Source of the DNA: Aldehydirespirator sp965204415
GTDB lineage: Bacteria > Actinomycetota > Acidimicrobiia > Acidimicrobiales > Aldehydirespiratoraceae
Assembly (NCBI GenBank): GCA_965204415.1
Contig: CBDBEL010000004.1
Location: forward strand, 744,001 to 808,000
Length of the DNA: 64,000 nucleotides
Direction: 5' to 3'
Shown here: one piece after another, positions 15,778 to 24,700 of the stretch
Numbering within the stretch: the stretch's first letter is position 1
Layout of the letters: every line of letters begins with the position of its first letter
Position numbers and translations under genes: made by a program
The notes under the pieces: model-generated
The model's input: only the letters and a program-made list of their open reading frames with translations
Told to the model about the DNA's origin: nothing
Database searches by the model: none

Positions 15778-15800
15778 CTGCCCAGGCCTCGCCCGCACCG

Positions 15801-15902
15801 TCGCTCGACGAGTTGCTCGCGGAGTGTGACGAGACAGCCCTTGACAGCGAAGCCGACCGGGAGTGGATCGAGGGGAAGCCCCTCGGCGCCGAACTCCTGT
15901 GA
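15801..15902 (+). pseudogene. Remnant of a MazE/VapB-like antitoxin tail
   Basis: The frame SLDELLAECDETALDSEADR, then EWIEGKPLGAELL and stop, looks like the C-terminal toxin-binding tail of an AbrB/MazE-type antitoxin (normally ending near PVGREL). No start codon or DNA-binding domain precedes it, and no toxin follows, only a 16-codon frame at 15902-15952. It is a probable toxin-antitoxin fossil in the nth-hisD gap. Confidence 0.4.
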
Positions 15903-15977
15903 TGCAGCGTGTCGAAGAGGTCCTGGCCCGCCTCGCTGCCATCCTCACCTAGATTCGCTGACCGGTAGCGTTGAGGG

Positions 15978-17306
15978 GTGCTCAGCCGTCTCGACCTGCG
16001 CGACGACGGCGGTCCTGTCGCCGGCCGCCTGCCCCGGCCCGCGCCTTCGTCAGAAGGCCCGGTGGAGGCGGTGCGGGACATCATCGCCGTTGTTCGCGAG
16101 CGCGGCGACACGGCCCTGCGGGAGCTGACGGAGCGCTTCGACGGCGCTGCGCCGGCCAGTCTCACCGTCGAGGCGGGAGAGATCGCCCAGGCCGCGGCCC
16201 GCACCCCGCCGGAGGTGCGCGACGCCCTCGCCGCCGCGGTGGCCAATGTGGAGGCCTACCACCGCCACCAGCTGCTCGCCGACGTGATCCACGAGCAGGA
16301 CGGCATCACCGTCACCGAGCGCCACCTGCCGGTGCGCCGGGCTGGCTGCTACGTGCCCGGCGGCCGGGCGGCCTACCCGTCGACGCTGATCATGACCACC
16401 GTGCCGGCGATGGTGGCCGGCGTGGACGAGATCGCAGTGTGCGTGCCACCCGGACCCGACGGCCGCATCGCCGATGTGACGCTGGCCGCGGCCGCCGCGG
16501 CGGGCGTCGACGAGATCCATCCGGTGGGCGGGGCCCAGGCTGTGGCCGCCCTGGCCTACGGGACCGAGTCGATAGCCGCCGTCGACGTGATCGCCGGCCC
16601 CGGCAACGTCTACGTGGCTCTGGCCCAGCGAGAGGTGGCCGGAGTGGTGGGCGTGCCCGCCGCGTTCGCGGGACCCTCGGAGGTGGTGGTTCTCGCCGAC
16701 GAGGGAGCGAACGCCACCTTCGCGGCGGCCGACGTGATCTTGCAGGCCGAGCACGGCCCCGACGGGCTGGCCTGGCTGGTCACCTGGGACGAGGCCGCGG
16801 CGGATGCGGTGGAGGCCGAGGTGTCCAGGCTCACAGCCTGCGCCGACCGTCGCGACGAGATCACCGCCACCCTGCGCAACTCCGGCCACAGCGTGCTGTG
16901 CTCGAACCTCGAGCAGGCCCTGGAGGTGGTCAACGAGATCGCCCCCGAGCACCTCGAGCTGATGGTGGCCGACCCCGAGGCTCTTGTGCCCCGGGTGCGC
17001 AACGCCGGGGCGGTGTTCTGCGGGCCGTGGGCCCCGGCGTCGCTGGGCGACTACGCGGCCGGGCCCAACCACGTGCTTCCCACCGGCGGCACGGCCCGAT
17101 TCGCCGGTGCCCTCGGCGTGCGCGACTTCCTCAAGAGCATGCACGTCGTGAGCACCGACCGGGCCGGGCTGGAGGGTCTGGCGCCCCACGTGATCGCCCT
17201 GGCCGAGGCCGAGGGGCTCACCGCCCACGCCGATTCGGTGCGGGTGCGGCTCGAACCGACCCCGCCGACGGCCCCGCCGGCCCCGACACCACCGCCGTCG
17301 CCATGA
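15978..17306 (+). CDS. hisD: Histidinol dehydrogenase
   Basis: 442 residues, normal length. RRAGCYVPGGRAAYPSTLIM, GGAQAVAALAYGTESI, VIAGPGNVYVALAQREV, QAEHGPDGLAWLVT and APEHLELM are the family blocks; the conserved Glu-His pair of PEHLEL and the Zn-ligand His of the later GGTARFAGALG/DFLKSMHV region are present. It catalyses the last two oxidations to histidine. GTG 15978 is preceded by GAGGG. First gene of the his operon; its stop overlaps hisC (ATGA at 17303). Confidence 0.95.
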   Translation: MLSRLDLRDDGGPVAGRLPRPAPSSEGPVEAVRDIIAVVRERGDTALRELTERFDGAAPASLTVEAGEIAQAAARTPPEVRDALAAAVANVEAYHRHQLLADVIHEQDGITVTERHLPVRRAGCYVPGGRAAYPSTLIMTTVPAMVAGVDEIAVCVPPGPDGRIADVTLAAAAAAGVDEIHPVGGAQAVAALAYGTESIAAVDVIAGPGNVYVALAQREVAGVVGVPAAFAGPSEVVVLADEGANATFAAADVILQAEHGPDGLAWLVTWDEAAADAVEAEVSRLTACADRRDEITATLRNSGHSVLCSNLEQALEVVNEIAPEHLELMVADPEALVPRVRNAGAVFCGPWAPASLGDYAAGPNHVLPTGGTARFAGALGVRDFLKSMHVVSTDRAGLEGLAPHVIALAEAEGLTAHADSVRVRLEPTPPTAPPAPTPPPSP

Positions 17307-18394
17307 CTCCCATCGACAGCGGGCCCGGCCTGGTTCGGCCCCGCGACGACATCGCCCTGATGGCCGGCTACCACTCGCCGCAGATCGACGTCGCGGTACG
17401 CCTCAACACCAACGAGAGCCCGCTGCCGCCTCCGGCCGCCTTCGGTGAAGCGGTGGCGGCCGCGGCCCGCTCGGTGAACTGGAACCGGTACCCGGACCGG
17501 CAGGCCACCGAGCTCAGGTCCCGGATCGCGGCCCGCCACGGCACCACCCCCGATCGGGTCTTCGCGGCCAACGGCTCCAACGAGGTGCTGCAGTGCCTGC
17601 TGCTCGCCTACGGGGGCGCGGGACGATGCGCCGCGGTGTTCGAACCCACCTATGCGCTGCACTCGCACCTGGCCCGGGTCACCGGAACGGCCGTCGTCGA
17701 GACAGAGAGGCGCGAGGACTTCACCCTCGATCCCGGCGCGGCCCTGGAGCTGATCGCCTCGGCCCGGCCCTCGGTGACCTTCCTGTGCTCGCCCAACAAC
17801 CCTTCCGGGACGGTCGAGCCCCGGCCGGTCGTGGCTGCGCTGCTCGACGCGGCCGGCTCGACCGGGGGTCTGCTGTGCGTGGACGAGGCCTACGCAGAGT
17901 TCGCTCCCCGCAGCGCCCTGGACCTCGTCGACGACGACTCGCCGCTGGCGGTGACCCGCACCTACTCCAAGACCTGGGCCATGGCCGGGGCCCGCCTCGG
18001 ATATCTGATCGGCCCTACCTGGCTGGTGGCCGAGCTCGACAAGGTGGCGCTGCCGTATCACCTCGACGCCCTCAAGCAGGCCGTCGGCATCGCCGCCCTC
18101 GACTTCGTCGACGACATGCAGGCCAGGGTGGGCACCATCGTGGCCGAGCGAACCCGCCTGGCCGACCGGTTGAGAAGCCTGCCGGTGGACGTGTGGCCCT
18201 CGGGCGCCAACTTCATGCTGATCCGTCCCCGCGACCGCGACGGCACCGAGGTGTGGCAGGAACTCGTGGACCGGTCGGTGCTGGTCAGGAACTGCTCCTC
18301 GTGGCCGCGGCTGGCCGGGTGCCTGAGGGTCACGGTCGGCACTCCCGTCGAGGACGATCGCTTCCTCGACGCCCTGACAGAGATCCTGGCATGA
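17303..18394 (+). CDS. hisC: Histidinol-phosphate aminotransferase
   Basis: 363 residues, class-I/II PLP aminotransferase. RLNTNESPLPPP at the start, NGSNEVLQCLL, FLCSPNNPSGT, VDEAYAEFA and the PLP Lys223 in RTYSKTWAMAGARLGY. The arginine block is LRVTVGTPVEDDRFL. Starts on the ATGA overlapping hisD. Its last codons (GATCCTGGC, then ATGA) seed a 17-bp tandem array that separates it from hisB. Confidence 0.94.
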   Translation: MTPIDSGPGLVRPRDDIALMAGYHSPQIDVAVRLNTNESPLPPPAAFGEAVAAAARSVNWNRYPDRQATELRSRIAARHGTTPDRVFAANGSNEVLQCLLLAYGGAGRCAAVFEPTYALHSHLARVTGTAVVETERREDFTLDPGAALELIASARPSVTFLCSPNNPSGTVEPRPVVAALLDAAGSTGGLLCVDEAYAEFAPRSALDLVDDDSPLAVTRTYSKTWAMAGARLGYLIGPTWLVAELDKVALPYHLDALKQAVGIAALDFVDDMQARVGTIVAERTRLADRLRSLPVDVWPSGANFMLIRPRDRDGTEVWQELVDRSVLVRNCSSWPRLAGCLRVTVGTPVEDDRFLDALTEILA

Positions 18395-18548
18395 GGGCGA
18401 TCCTGGCATGAGGGCGATCCTGGCATGAGGGCGATACTGGCATGAGGGCGATCCTGGCATGAGGGCGATACTGGCATGAGGGCGATCCTGGCATGAGGGC
18501 GATACTGGCATGAGGGCGATACTGGCATGAGGGCGATACTGGCATGAG
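18391..18548 (+). repeat. 17-bp x 9 tandem array seeded on the hisC stop codon
   Basis: ATGAGGGCGATCCTGGC, or the variant with ACTGGC, is repeated nine times from 18391, then breaks off as ATGAG at 18544. Variant order is C,C,A,C,A,C,A,A,A. The hisC TGA is inside the first unit. Every unit carries an overlapping ATG and TGA, and because 17 is not a multiple of three each unit shifts frame. There are no spacers, so it is not a CRISPR array. Confidence 0.97.
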
Positions 18549-18593
18549 CCGCGTCGCGGCGATCAGCCGCCCATACCCTCAAGGAGCGCGCCA

Positions 18594-18655
18594 GACCAAG
18601 GAGACCCGGACATGAGCCGCACGTCCAACCGCTCCCGCTCGACCAAGGAGACCCG
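18594..18655 (+). repeat. Duplication around the hisB start
   Basis: GACCAAGGAGACCCG occurs at 18594-18608, just before the hisB ATG, and again at 18641-18655 inside the gene where it encodes the conserved TKET. ATGAGCCGC also occurs twice, at 18544 and at the true start 18612. From 18544 a 23-codon frame ends on the TGA that overlaps the hisB ATG. Confidence 0.8.
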
Positions 18656-19202
18656 CATCGAGTTGAGCCTCGACCTCGACGGCGCGGGCACGACCGACGT
18701 GGCCACCGGTCTGCCGTTCTTCGATCACATGCTCGACCAGCTGGCCCGCCACGGCGGCCTGGGGCTGGCGGTGAAGGCCGAGGGCGACCTCGCGGTGGAC
18801 GCGCACCACACCGTCGAGGACACCGGCATCGTGCTGGGCGAGGCGTTTCGCGAGGCTCTGGGCGACAAGGCCGGCGTGCGCCGTTTCGCCAGCATCACGG
18901 TGCCGCTCGACGAGGCCGCGGTGGAGGTCGTGCTCGACCTGTCGGGCCGGCCCTTCCTGCACTACGACGTGGACTTTCCCGGAGAGAAGATCCTCGGGGA
19001 CCCGCCCTTCGACCCGCAGCTGGCCGAGGAGTTCTGGCGGGCCTTCGCCACCGCGGCCGGCGTCACGCTGCACATCGTGATGCGACGGGGCCGAAACACC
19101 CACCACATCGTGGAAGCCTCGTTCAAGGGCGTGGCCCGGGCCCTCCGCGACGCGGTCCGCGTGGAGGGCTCAGCCCTGCCCTCCACCAAGGGCACGCTGT
19201 GA
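18612..19202 (+). CDS. hisB: Imidazoleglycerol-phosphate dehydratase
   Basis: 196 residues, monofunctional dehydratase without a phosphatase domain. Metal-binding His motifs: FFDHMLDQLARHGG, DAHHTVEDTGI, HYDVDFPGEKI and NTHHIVEASFKG. RSTKETRIELSLDLDG is the usual N terminus, and GGAGACCCGG precedes the ATG as ribosome-binding site. It lies 217 bp after hisC because of the tandem array, an unusual gap for this operon. Confidence 0.95.
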   Translation: MSRTSNRSRSTKETRIELSLDLDGAGTTDVATGLPFFDHMLDQLARHGGLGLAVKAEGDLAVDAHHTVEDTGIVLGEAFREALGDKAGVRRFASITVPLDEAAVEVVLDLSGRPFLHYDVDFPGEKILGDPPFDPQLAEEFWRAFATAAGVTLHIVMRRGRNTHHIVEASFKGVARALRDAVRVEGSALPSTKGTL

Positions 19203-19266
19203 CGGCCGGGACTCTCCTCGCCATACCCCAGCACCCGACACCCGCAGCAACCACACGGTTCGGGCC

Positions 19267-19908
19267 ATGACGAACAGGCCGGTTATCGCCATCCTCGACT
19301 ACGGCATCGGCAACCTGCATTCGGCCCAGAAGGGATTCGAGCACGCCGGAGCGGACGCCCGCCTGACCGCGGACCGGGCCCTGATCGACGACGCCGACGG
19401 GGTGGTCCTGCCGGGCGTGGGCGCCTTCGCGCCGTGCATGGCTGCGCTGGGCCGCACCGGCCTGGACGACGCCGCCCGCGAAATGGCCGGCTCGGGTCGC
19501 CCCTTCATGGGGATCTGCGTGGGCATGCAGGTGCTCTTCGCCGGCTCCGACGAGGCTCCGGGCACGTCCGGGCTGGATGTCTTCGACCGGGACGTGCGCT
19601 GGATCCCCGGTAGGGTCAAGCGCCCCCAGATGCAGTGGAACGTCTTGGAGCGCCGCATCGACCACCCGATGCTGGACGGGCTGGACGATCCGGTGTGGGC
19701 GTACTTCGTGCACTCGCTGGCCCCGGAGATGGGCGACGGGACCGACGTGGTGGCCACCTGCGACTACGGCGGTCCGGTGGTGGCCGCGGTGGCGCGCGGC
19801 AACGTGTGGGCCGCCCAGTTCCACCCCGAGAAATCATCGAGAGTCGGCCTGCGCATCCTGGCCAACTTCGTGGCCGCGGCGGCCGCGGGCGGCCGCGAGA
19901 CGCGATGA
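19267..19908 (+). CDS. hisH: Imidazole glycerol phosphate synthase, glutaminase subunit
   Basis: 213 residues, class-I glutamine amidotransferase. ILDYGIGNLHSAQKGFEHAG at the start, nucleophile Cys in MGICVGMQVLF, and the His-Glu pair in AAQFHPEKSSRVG. It supplies ammonia to HisF. Its stop overlaps hisA (ATGA at 19905). Confidence 0.95.
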   Translation: MTNRPVIAILDYGIGNLHSAQKGFEHAGADARLTADRALIDDADGVVLPGVGAFAPCMAALGRTGLDDAAREMAGSGRPFMGICVGMQVLFAGSDEAPGTSGLDVFDRDVRWIPGRVKRPQMQWNVLERRIDHPMLDGLDDPVWAYFVHSLAPEMGDGTDVVATCDYGGPVVAAVARGNVWAAQFHPEKSSRVGLRILANFVAAAAAGGRETR

Positions 19909-20657
19909 GCGCCGTCGCCCTCTACTGCGCGGTCGATGTCCGCGGCGGCCGCTGCGTGCGCCTGCGCCAGGGCGACTACCGGGCAGAGACCGTCTACGAC
20001 GACGATCCAGTAGCCCGGGCAGTGCAGATGGCTGACCAGGGCGCAGGATGGATCCATGTCGTCGACCTCGACGGGGCCCGCTCGGGCCGGCCCGACAACG
20101 CAGAGGTGGTGGCGGCCATAGCCGGTGCCGTCCCGGTGCCGGTGCAGGCAGGGGGAGGCGTCCGCAGCGTCGAGACCGCCGATGCGTGGTTCGCGGCCGG
20201 CGTGGAGCGGGTGGTGCTGGGCACGGCCGCGCTGCGCGACCCCGCCCTGGTGAGGGACCTGGCTCGATCGCGCCGGATCGCGGTCGGTCTCGACGCCCGG
20301 GCCGGCGAGGTGGCCACCGACGGTTGGCTGCAGGGCTCGGGACGGTCGGTGCTGGACGTGGCCCGCAGCTTCGCCACCGACGGCGTGGACGCCTTCGTGG
20401 TCACCGACATCAGCCGCGACGGGACGCTGGACGGACCTAACCTGCGGGGCCTGGCCGAGGTGCTCGACGCCACCGAGATCGACGTGATCGCGTCGGGCGG
20501 GGTGGGACGGGTCGAGGACCTGCGGGCGCTGGCCGGGATCGAGGGCCGCGACGGTCGCCGCCTCAGCGGGGCGATCGTGGGCATGGCCCTCTACGAGCGT
20601 CGCTTCACGGTGGCCGAGGCGGTCGCCGCGCTGGCCGGAACCGGAGGGGGCGCCTGA
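19905..20657 (+). CDS. hisA: Phosphoribosyl isomerase (HisA, possibly bifunctional PriA)
   Basis: 250 residues, TIM barrel. LYCAVDVRGGRCVRLRQGDY with the catalytic Asp, WIHVVDLDGARSG, VQAGGGVRS, VVLGTAAL, VVTDISRDGTLDGPNL with the second Asp, and VIASGGVG. In many actinobacteria this protein also does the TrpF reaction (PriA). No trpF is visible here, but the window is too small to decide. Starts inside the hisH stop. Confidence 0.93.
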   Translation: MSAVALYCAVDVRGGRCVRLRQGDYRAETVYDDDPVARAVQMADQGAGWIHVVDLDGARSGRPDNAEVVAAIAGAVPVPVQAGGGVRSVETADAWFAAGVERVVLGTAALRDPALVRDLARSRRIAVGLDARAGEVATDGWLQGSGRSVLDVARSFATDGVDAFVVTDISRDGTLDGPNLRGLAEVLDATEIDVIASGGVGRVEDLRALAGIEGRDGRRLSGAIVGMALYERRFTVAEAVAALAGTGGGA

Positions 20658-20658
20658 G

Positions 20659-21426
20659 ATGAGGGTGGTCAGGGTTATCCCCTGTCTCGACGTCGACGCC
20701 GGGCGGGTCGTCAAGGGCGTCAACTTCGTGGACATCCGCGACGCCGGCGACCCGGTGGAGTTGGCCGCCCGCTACGACGCCGAGGGCGCCGACGAACTGG
20801 TGTTTCTCGACATCACAGCCTCCTCGGACCGGCGCGACACGACCGTGGCCATGGCCCGGGCGGTGGCCGACGAGGTGTTCATCCCGTTCACCATCGGCGG
20901 GGGCATCCGCACCCTCGACGACACCCGCAGACTGCTGAGGGCCGGCGCCGACAAGGTCAGCGTCAACACCGCGGCCGTGCGCCGTCCCGAGCTGGTGCGA
21001 GAGATCAGCCGCGAGTTCGGCGCGCAGTGCTGCGTGGTCGCGGTCGACGCTCGCAGCTCGACGGAGGCGCCGAGCGGCTACGAGGTGTTCACCCACGGCG
21101 GGCGCACCCGCACAGGCATCGACTGCCTGGAGTGGGTTCGCGAGGCCGAGCGCCTCGGCGCGGGCGAGATCCTGCTCACCTCGATGGACCGCGACGGAAC
21201 CAAGAAGGGCTTCGAGTTGAACCTGACACAGATGGTCTCGCAGGCTCTGGGGATCCCGGTCATAGCCAGCGGGGGAGTGGGAACCCTCGACCACCTGGTC
21301 GAGGGGGTCGTCGACGGCAGGGCCGACGCAGTGCTGGCCGCCAGCATCTTCCACTACGGCGAGCACACCGTCGCCGAAGCCAAGGCCCGCATGGCCCAAG
21401 CCGGAATAACAGTCCGCCCCGCCTAG
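20659..21426 (+). CDS. hisF: Imidazole glycerol phosphate synthase, cyclase subunit
   Basis: 255 residues, TIM barrel. RVIPCLDVDAGRVVKGVNF with the first catalytic Asp, DELVFLDITASSD, FTIGGGIRT, KVSVNTAAV, GEILLTSMDRDGTKKG with the second Asp, VIASGGVGT and AVLAASIFHYGE. Forms the synthase with HisH. It starts one base after the hisA stop and is the last his gene here; hisI/hisE/hisG are not in the window. Confidence 0.95.
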   Translation: MRVVRVIPCLDVDAGRVVKGVNFVDIRDAGDPVELAARYDAEGADELVFLDITASSDRRDTTVAMARAVADEVFIPFTIGGGIRTLDDTRRLLRAGADKVSVNTAAVRRPELVREISREFGAQCCVVAVDARSSTEAPSGYEVFTHGGRTRTGIDCLEWVREAERLGAGEILLTSMDRDGTKKGFELNLTQMVSQALGIPVIASGGVGTLDHLVEGVVDGRADAVLAASIFHYGEHTVAEAKARMAQAGITVRPA

Positions 21427-21461
21427 CTAAACAAGCCCACCCGGCACCGCTGCCAGCCGGC

Positions 21462-21510
21462 GCGACCCGCCAGGCCGGGGGTGACGCATCGCGACCCGCC
21501 AGGCCGGGGG
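21462..21510 (+). repeat. 29-bp-spaced direct repeat downstream of hisF
   Basis: GCGACCCGCCAGGCCGGGGG occurs at 21462 and 21491. The remainder of 21427-21717 holds no gene; its last third (TTTCCGTATATGCGCATAGC, about 21645-21664) is AT-richer and may carry the promoter of the next gene. Confidence 0.75.
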
Positions 21511-21717
21511 GTGGCGCCGGGGCAAGCAATGGCGGCGCTAGCGCCGCCAGGGCGCGCCGGTGACAGGACCCGCCGGCCGGAACAGACCACCCTCTCAGGG
21601 CAACCCGTCCACCGCGCGACACGAGCGATTCGCAGATCGCCCTTTCCGTATATGCGCATAGCGCACTAGGGTCGCCTGTGCGCCATCGCCCTGACCGCTG
21701 ACGCCCGGAGGTCGTCC

Positions 21718-24700
21718 TTGACAGTCGCCGACACGTATCGCCTGGCCTCCCGCTACACCGACGACTCCGGCACCGTCTTCATGACCGGGCTCCAGGCACT
21801 GGCCCGGCTGCCGGTGGAGCAGCTGCGGGCCGACCGGCTGGCCGGGCTGCAGACCGCCGCCTTCGTGAGCGGATACCCGGGCTCGCCGGTGGGCGGCTAC
21901 GACAGCGACCTCGCCAGGGCGATAGCCGAGGCGCCCGACCTGCCCGTCGTGCTGAGGCCCGCCGTCAACGAGGAGCAGGCGGTGACCGCGGTGATGGGAT
22001 CGCAGCTCGCGACCCTGCGCCCCGACGCCCGCTACGACGGCGTCCTCGGCATCTTCTACGCCAAGGGACCCGGAGTGGACCGGGCCGGCGACGCCCTCCG
22101 CCACGCGGTGTTCGCCGGGTCCGACCCCCGGGGCGGGGCGGTGGTGATCGCGGGCGACGATCCCGCGGCCAAGAGCTCCACCATCCCGTCGTCGTCGGCC
22201 GGAACGCTCGCCGACAAGCAGATCCCGGTGCTGTACCCGGGATCGCCGCGGGAGGCGCTGGACCTCGGCCGCCACGCCGTCTACCTGTCGAGGGCCACCG
22301 GCTTGTGGACCAGCCTGAAGATCGTGGCCGACGTGGCCGACGGATCCGGCACCGTCCATCTCGACCCCCGCCGGGTCGAGCCGATCATCCCGACCCTCGA
22401 CGGCGAGCCCTACGCCCACACGCCCGACGGCCGGCTGCTCACCCCCGAGACCGTCGACACCGAGCGCGAGATCTACGAGGTGCGGCATCCGCTGGCCATC
22501 GAGTACGCGTCGCTCAACCGCCTCAACCACGCCACCGTGAACCCGGCGGACGCCTGGATCGGGATCGTGTCCTCGGGAATCACGTACCGGGAGCTGCGGG
22601 AGGCTCTCCGCCGCCTCGGGCTGGCCGGCGACGCCGAGATCGCGGCCGCGGGGATCCGGCTGATGTGCATGCACATGCCGATCCCGTTCAGCCCCGAACG
22701 GGCCCGCAACTTCGCCCGGGGCCTCGAAGAGGTCTTCGTGGTGGAGGAGAAGCAGCCCAACATCGAGTCTCTCATCAAGGACGCGCTCTACAACGAGGCC
22801 CGCCGCCCCCGGGTGATCGGCAAGTACGACGAGCACGACGCCATGCTGTTGCCGGGACACGGAGGGCTGACCGCCGACGACCTGCTGGCGCCGATCCGCC
22901 GCCGCCTGTCCGAGCGCATCGGCAACCGTCTGGCCCCCGACCGGCCCGCCCGGGAGCTGATCCCCCTCCTTTCCGACGTGGCCCGGACGCCCTACTTCTG
23001 CTCCGGCTGCCCCCACAACCGCTCGACCCGCGTGCCCGAGGGCGCCGCGGTCGGAGCGGGGATCGGCTGCCACACCATGACCCTGCTGATGGACCGCGAC
23101 GACTTCGGAGACATCGTCGGGCTCACCTGCATGGGACAGGAAGGCACCCAGTGGATCGGCATGGCGCCGTTCGTGGAGACGCCCCGCATCTTCCAGAACC
23201 TCGGCGACGGCACGTTCTTCCACAGCGGCCAGCTCGCCATCCAGGGTGCGATCGCGGCCGGCGTCGACCTGACCTACAAGCTGCTCTGGAACCGGACGGT
23301 CGCCATGACCGGGGGCCAGGACCCCCAGGGGATGATCGGCGTGGACGCGGTGGCGCGAGCGCTGCTGGCCCAGGGAGTGGCCCGGGTGCTGATCACCACC
23401 GACGACGTCGCCCGCTACCGGGGCGTGGACCTGCCCGACGATGTGGAGGTATGGGCTCGCGCCAGGCTGATCGAGGCCCAGGAACTCCTCGCCGGCGTCG
23501 AGGGCGTCACCGTCCTCATTCACGACCAGCAATGCGCGGCCGAGGCCCGCAGGGGCCGCAAGCGCGGGACGGTGGCCGTGCCCCGCCAGCGGGTGTTCAT
23601 CAATGAGCGGATCTGCGAGGGCTGCGGCGACTGCGCCTCCATCAGCAACTGCCTGTCGGTGCAGCCCACCGAGACGCCCTTCGGCCGCAAGACCCGCATC
23701 GACCAGACGACCTGCAACCTGGACTTCTCGTGCCTCGAAGGTGACTGCCCCTCGTTCATGACCGTGACCCGGCCGGGTCGCCTGCGGTCATGGCTGCACC
23801 GGATCGGCGGCCGGAACCGAGGCGCTGCCCAGACCGGCCCTCCAGCGCCGGCCGCGCCCACCGACCTGCAGGACCCGGTGCCGGCCGTGCCCGCCGAGGA
23901 CCTGTCGGTGCGCATCGTCGGCATCGGCGGCACCGGCGTCGTGACGGTGAGCCAGGTGATCGGCACGGCTGCGATGTTCGACGGCTACGAAGCACGGGGT
24001 CTGGACCAGATCGGCCTCTCGCAGAAGGCGGGGCCGGTGGTGAGCGACCTGCGCCTGTACCGGGGCACCGAGGCCGCCAGCAACCGGCTCGGCGAGGGCC
24101 AGGCCGACGTGCTGCTCGCCTTCGACCAGCTCGGCGCGGCATCGCCGTCGGGGCTGAGCACGGCCGATCCCGGGCGCACCGTGGTGGTGGGCTCCACCTC
24201 CCAGACCCCTACCGGAGCGATGGTGGCCCACCCCGAGCGAACGATGCCGTCTCCCGAAGAGCTCGATGCGGTGATCGCGGCGTCCACCCGGGCCGATTGC
24301 CGCCATTGGGCCGACGCTCACGAGATCACCGAGGCCCTGTTCGGGAACGCGGTGACAGCCAATGTCTTCGTGGTGGGCATGGCCGTGCAGGCCGGGGCGC
24401 TGCCGCTGTCGCCGCTGTCGGTCGAGCAGGCCATCGAACTCAACGGCGTGGCCGTGCACAGCAACATCGAAGCCTTCAGGTGGGGCAGGACGATGGTGGA
24501 CCGTCCCGCTGCGGTCGCCTCGGCGGTGGAGGCCGGCCGCGAGGGCGCCCGGCGGCTGCCCGAACTCGACGCCGCTTCGGCCGAACGGGTCCGGGCCGTG
24601 GCCCGCGCCGTCGATGCCGCAGCCTCGGCCGGGGACGGATATGGAGCCGGGGACGGGTATGGAGCCGGGGCTAGCCATGGGGCCGGGGACGGGTATGGAG

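Noticed and set aside
18391..18548. CRISPR-like array after hisC
   Set aside because: Units are contiguous 17-mers with no unique spacers and no cas genes nearby; it is a tandem duplication.
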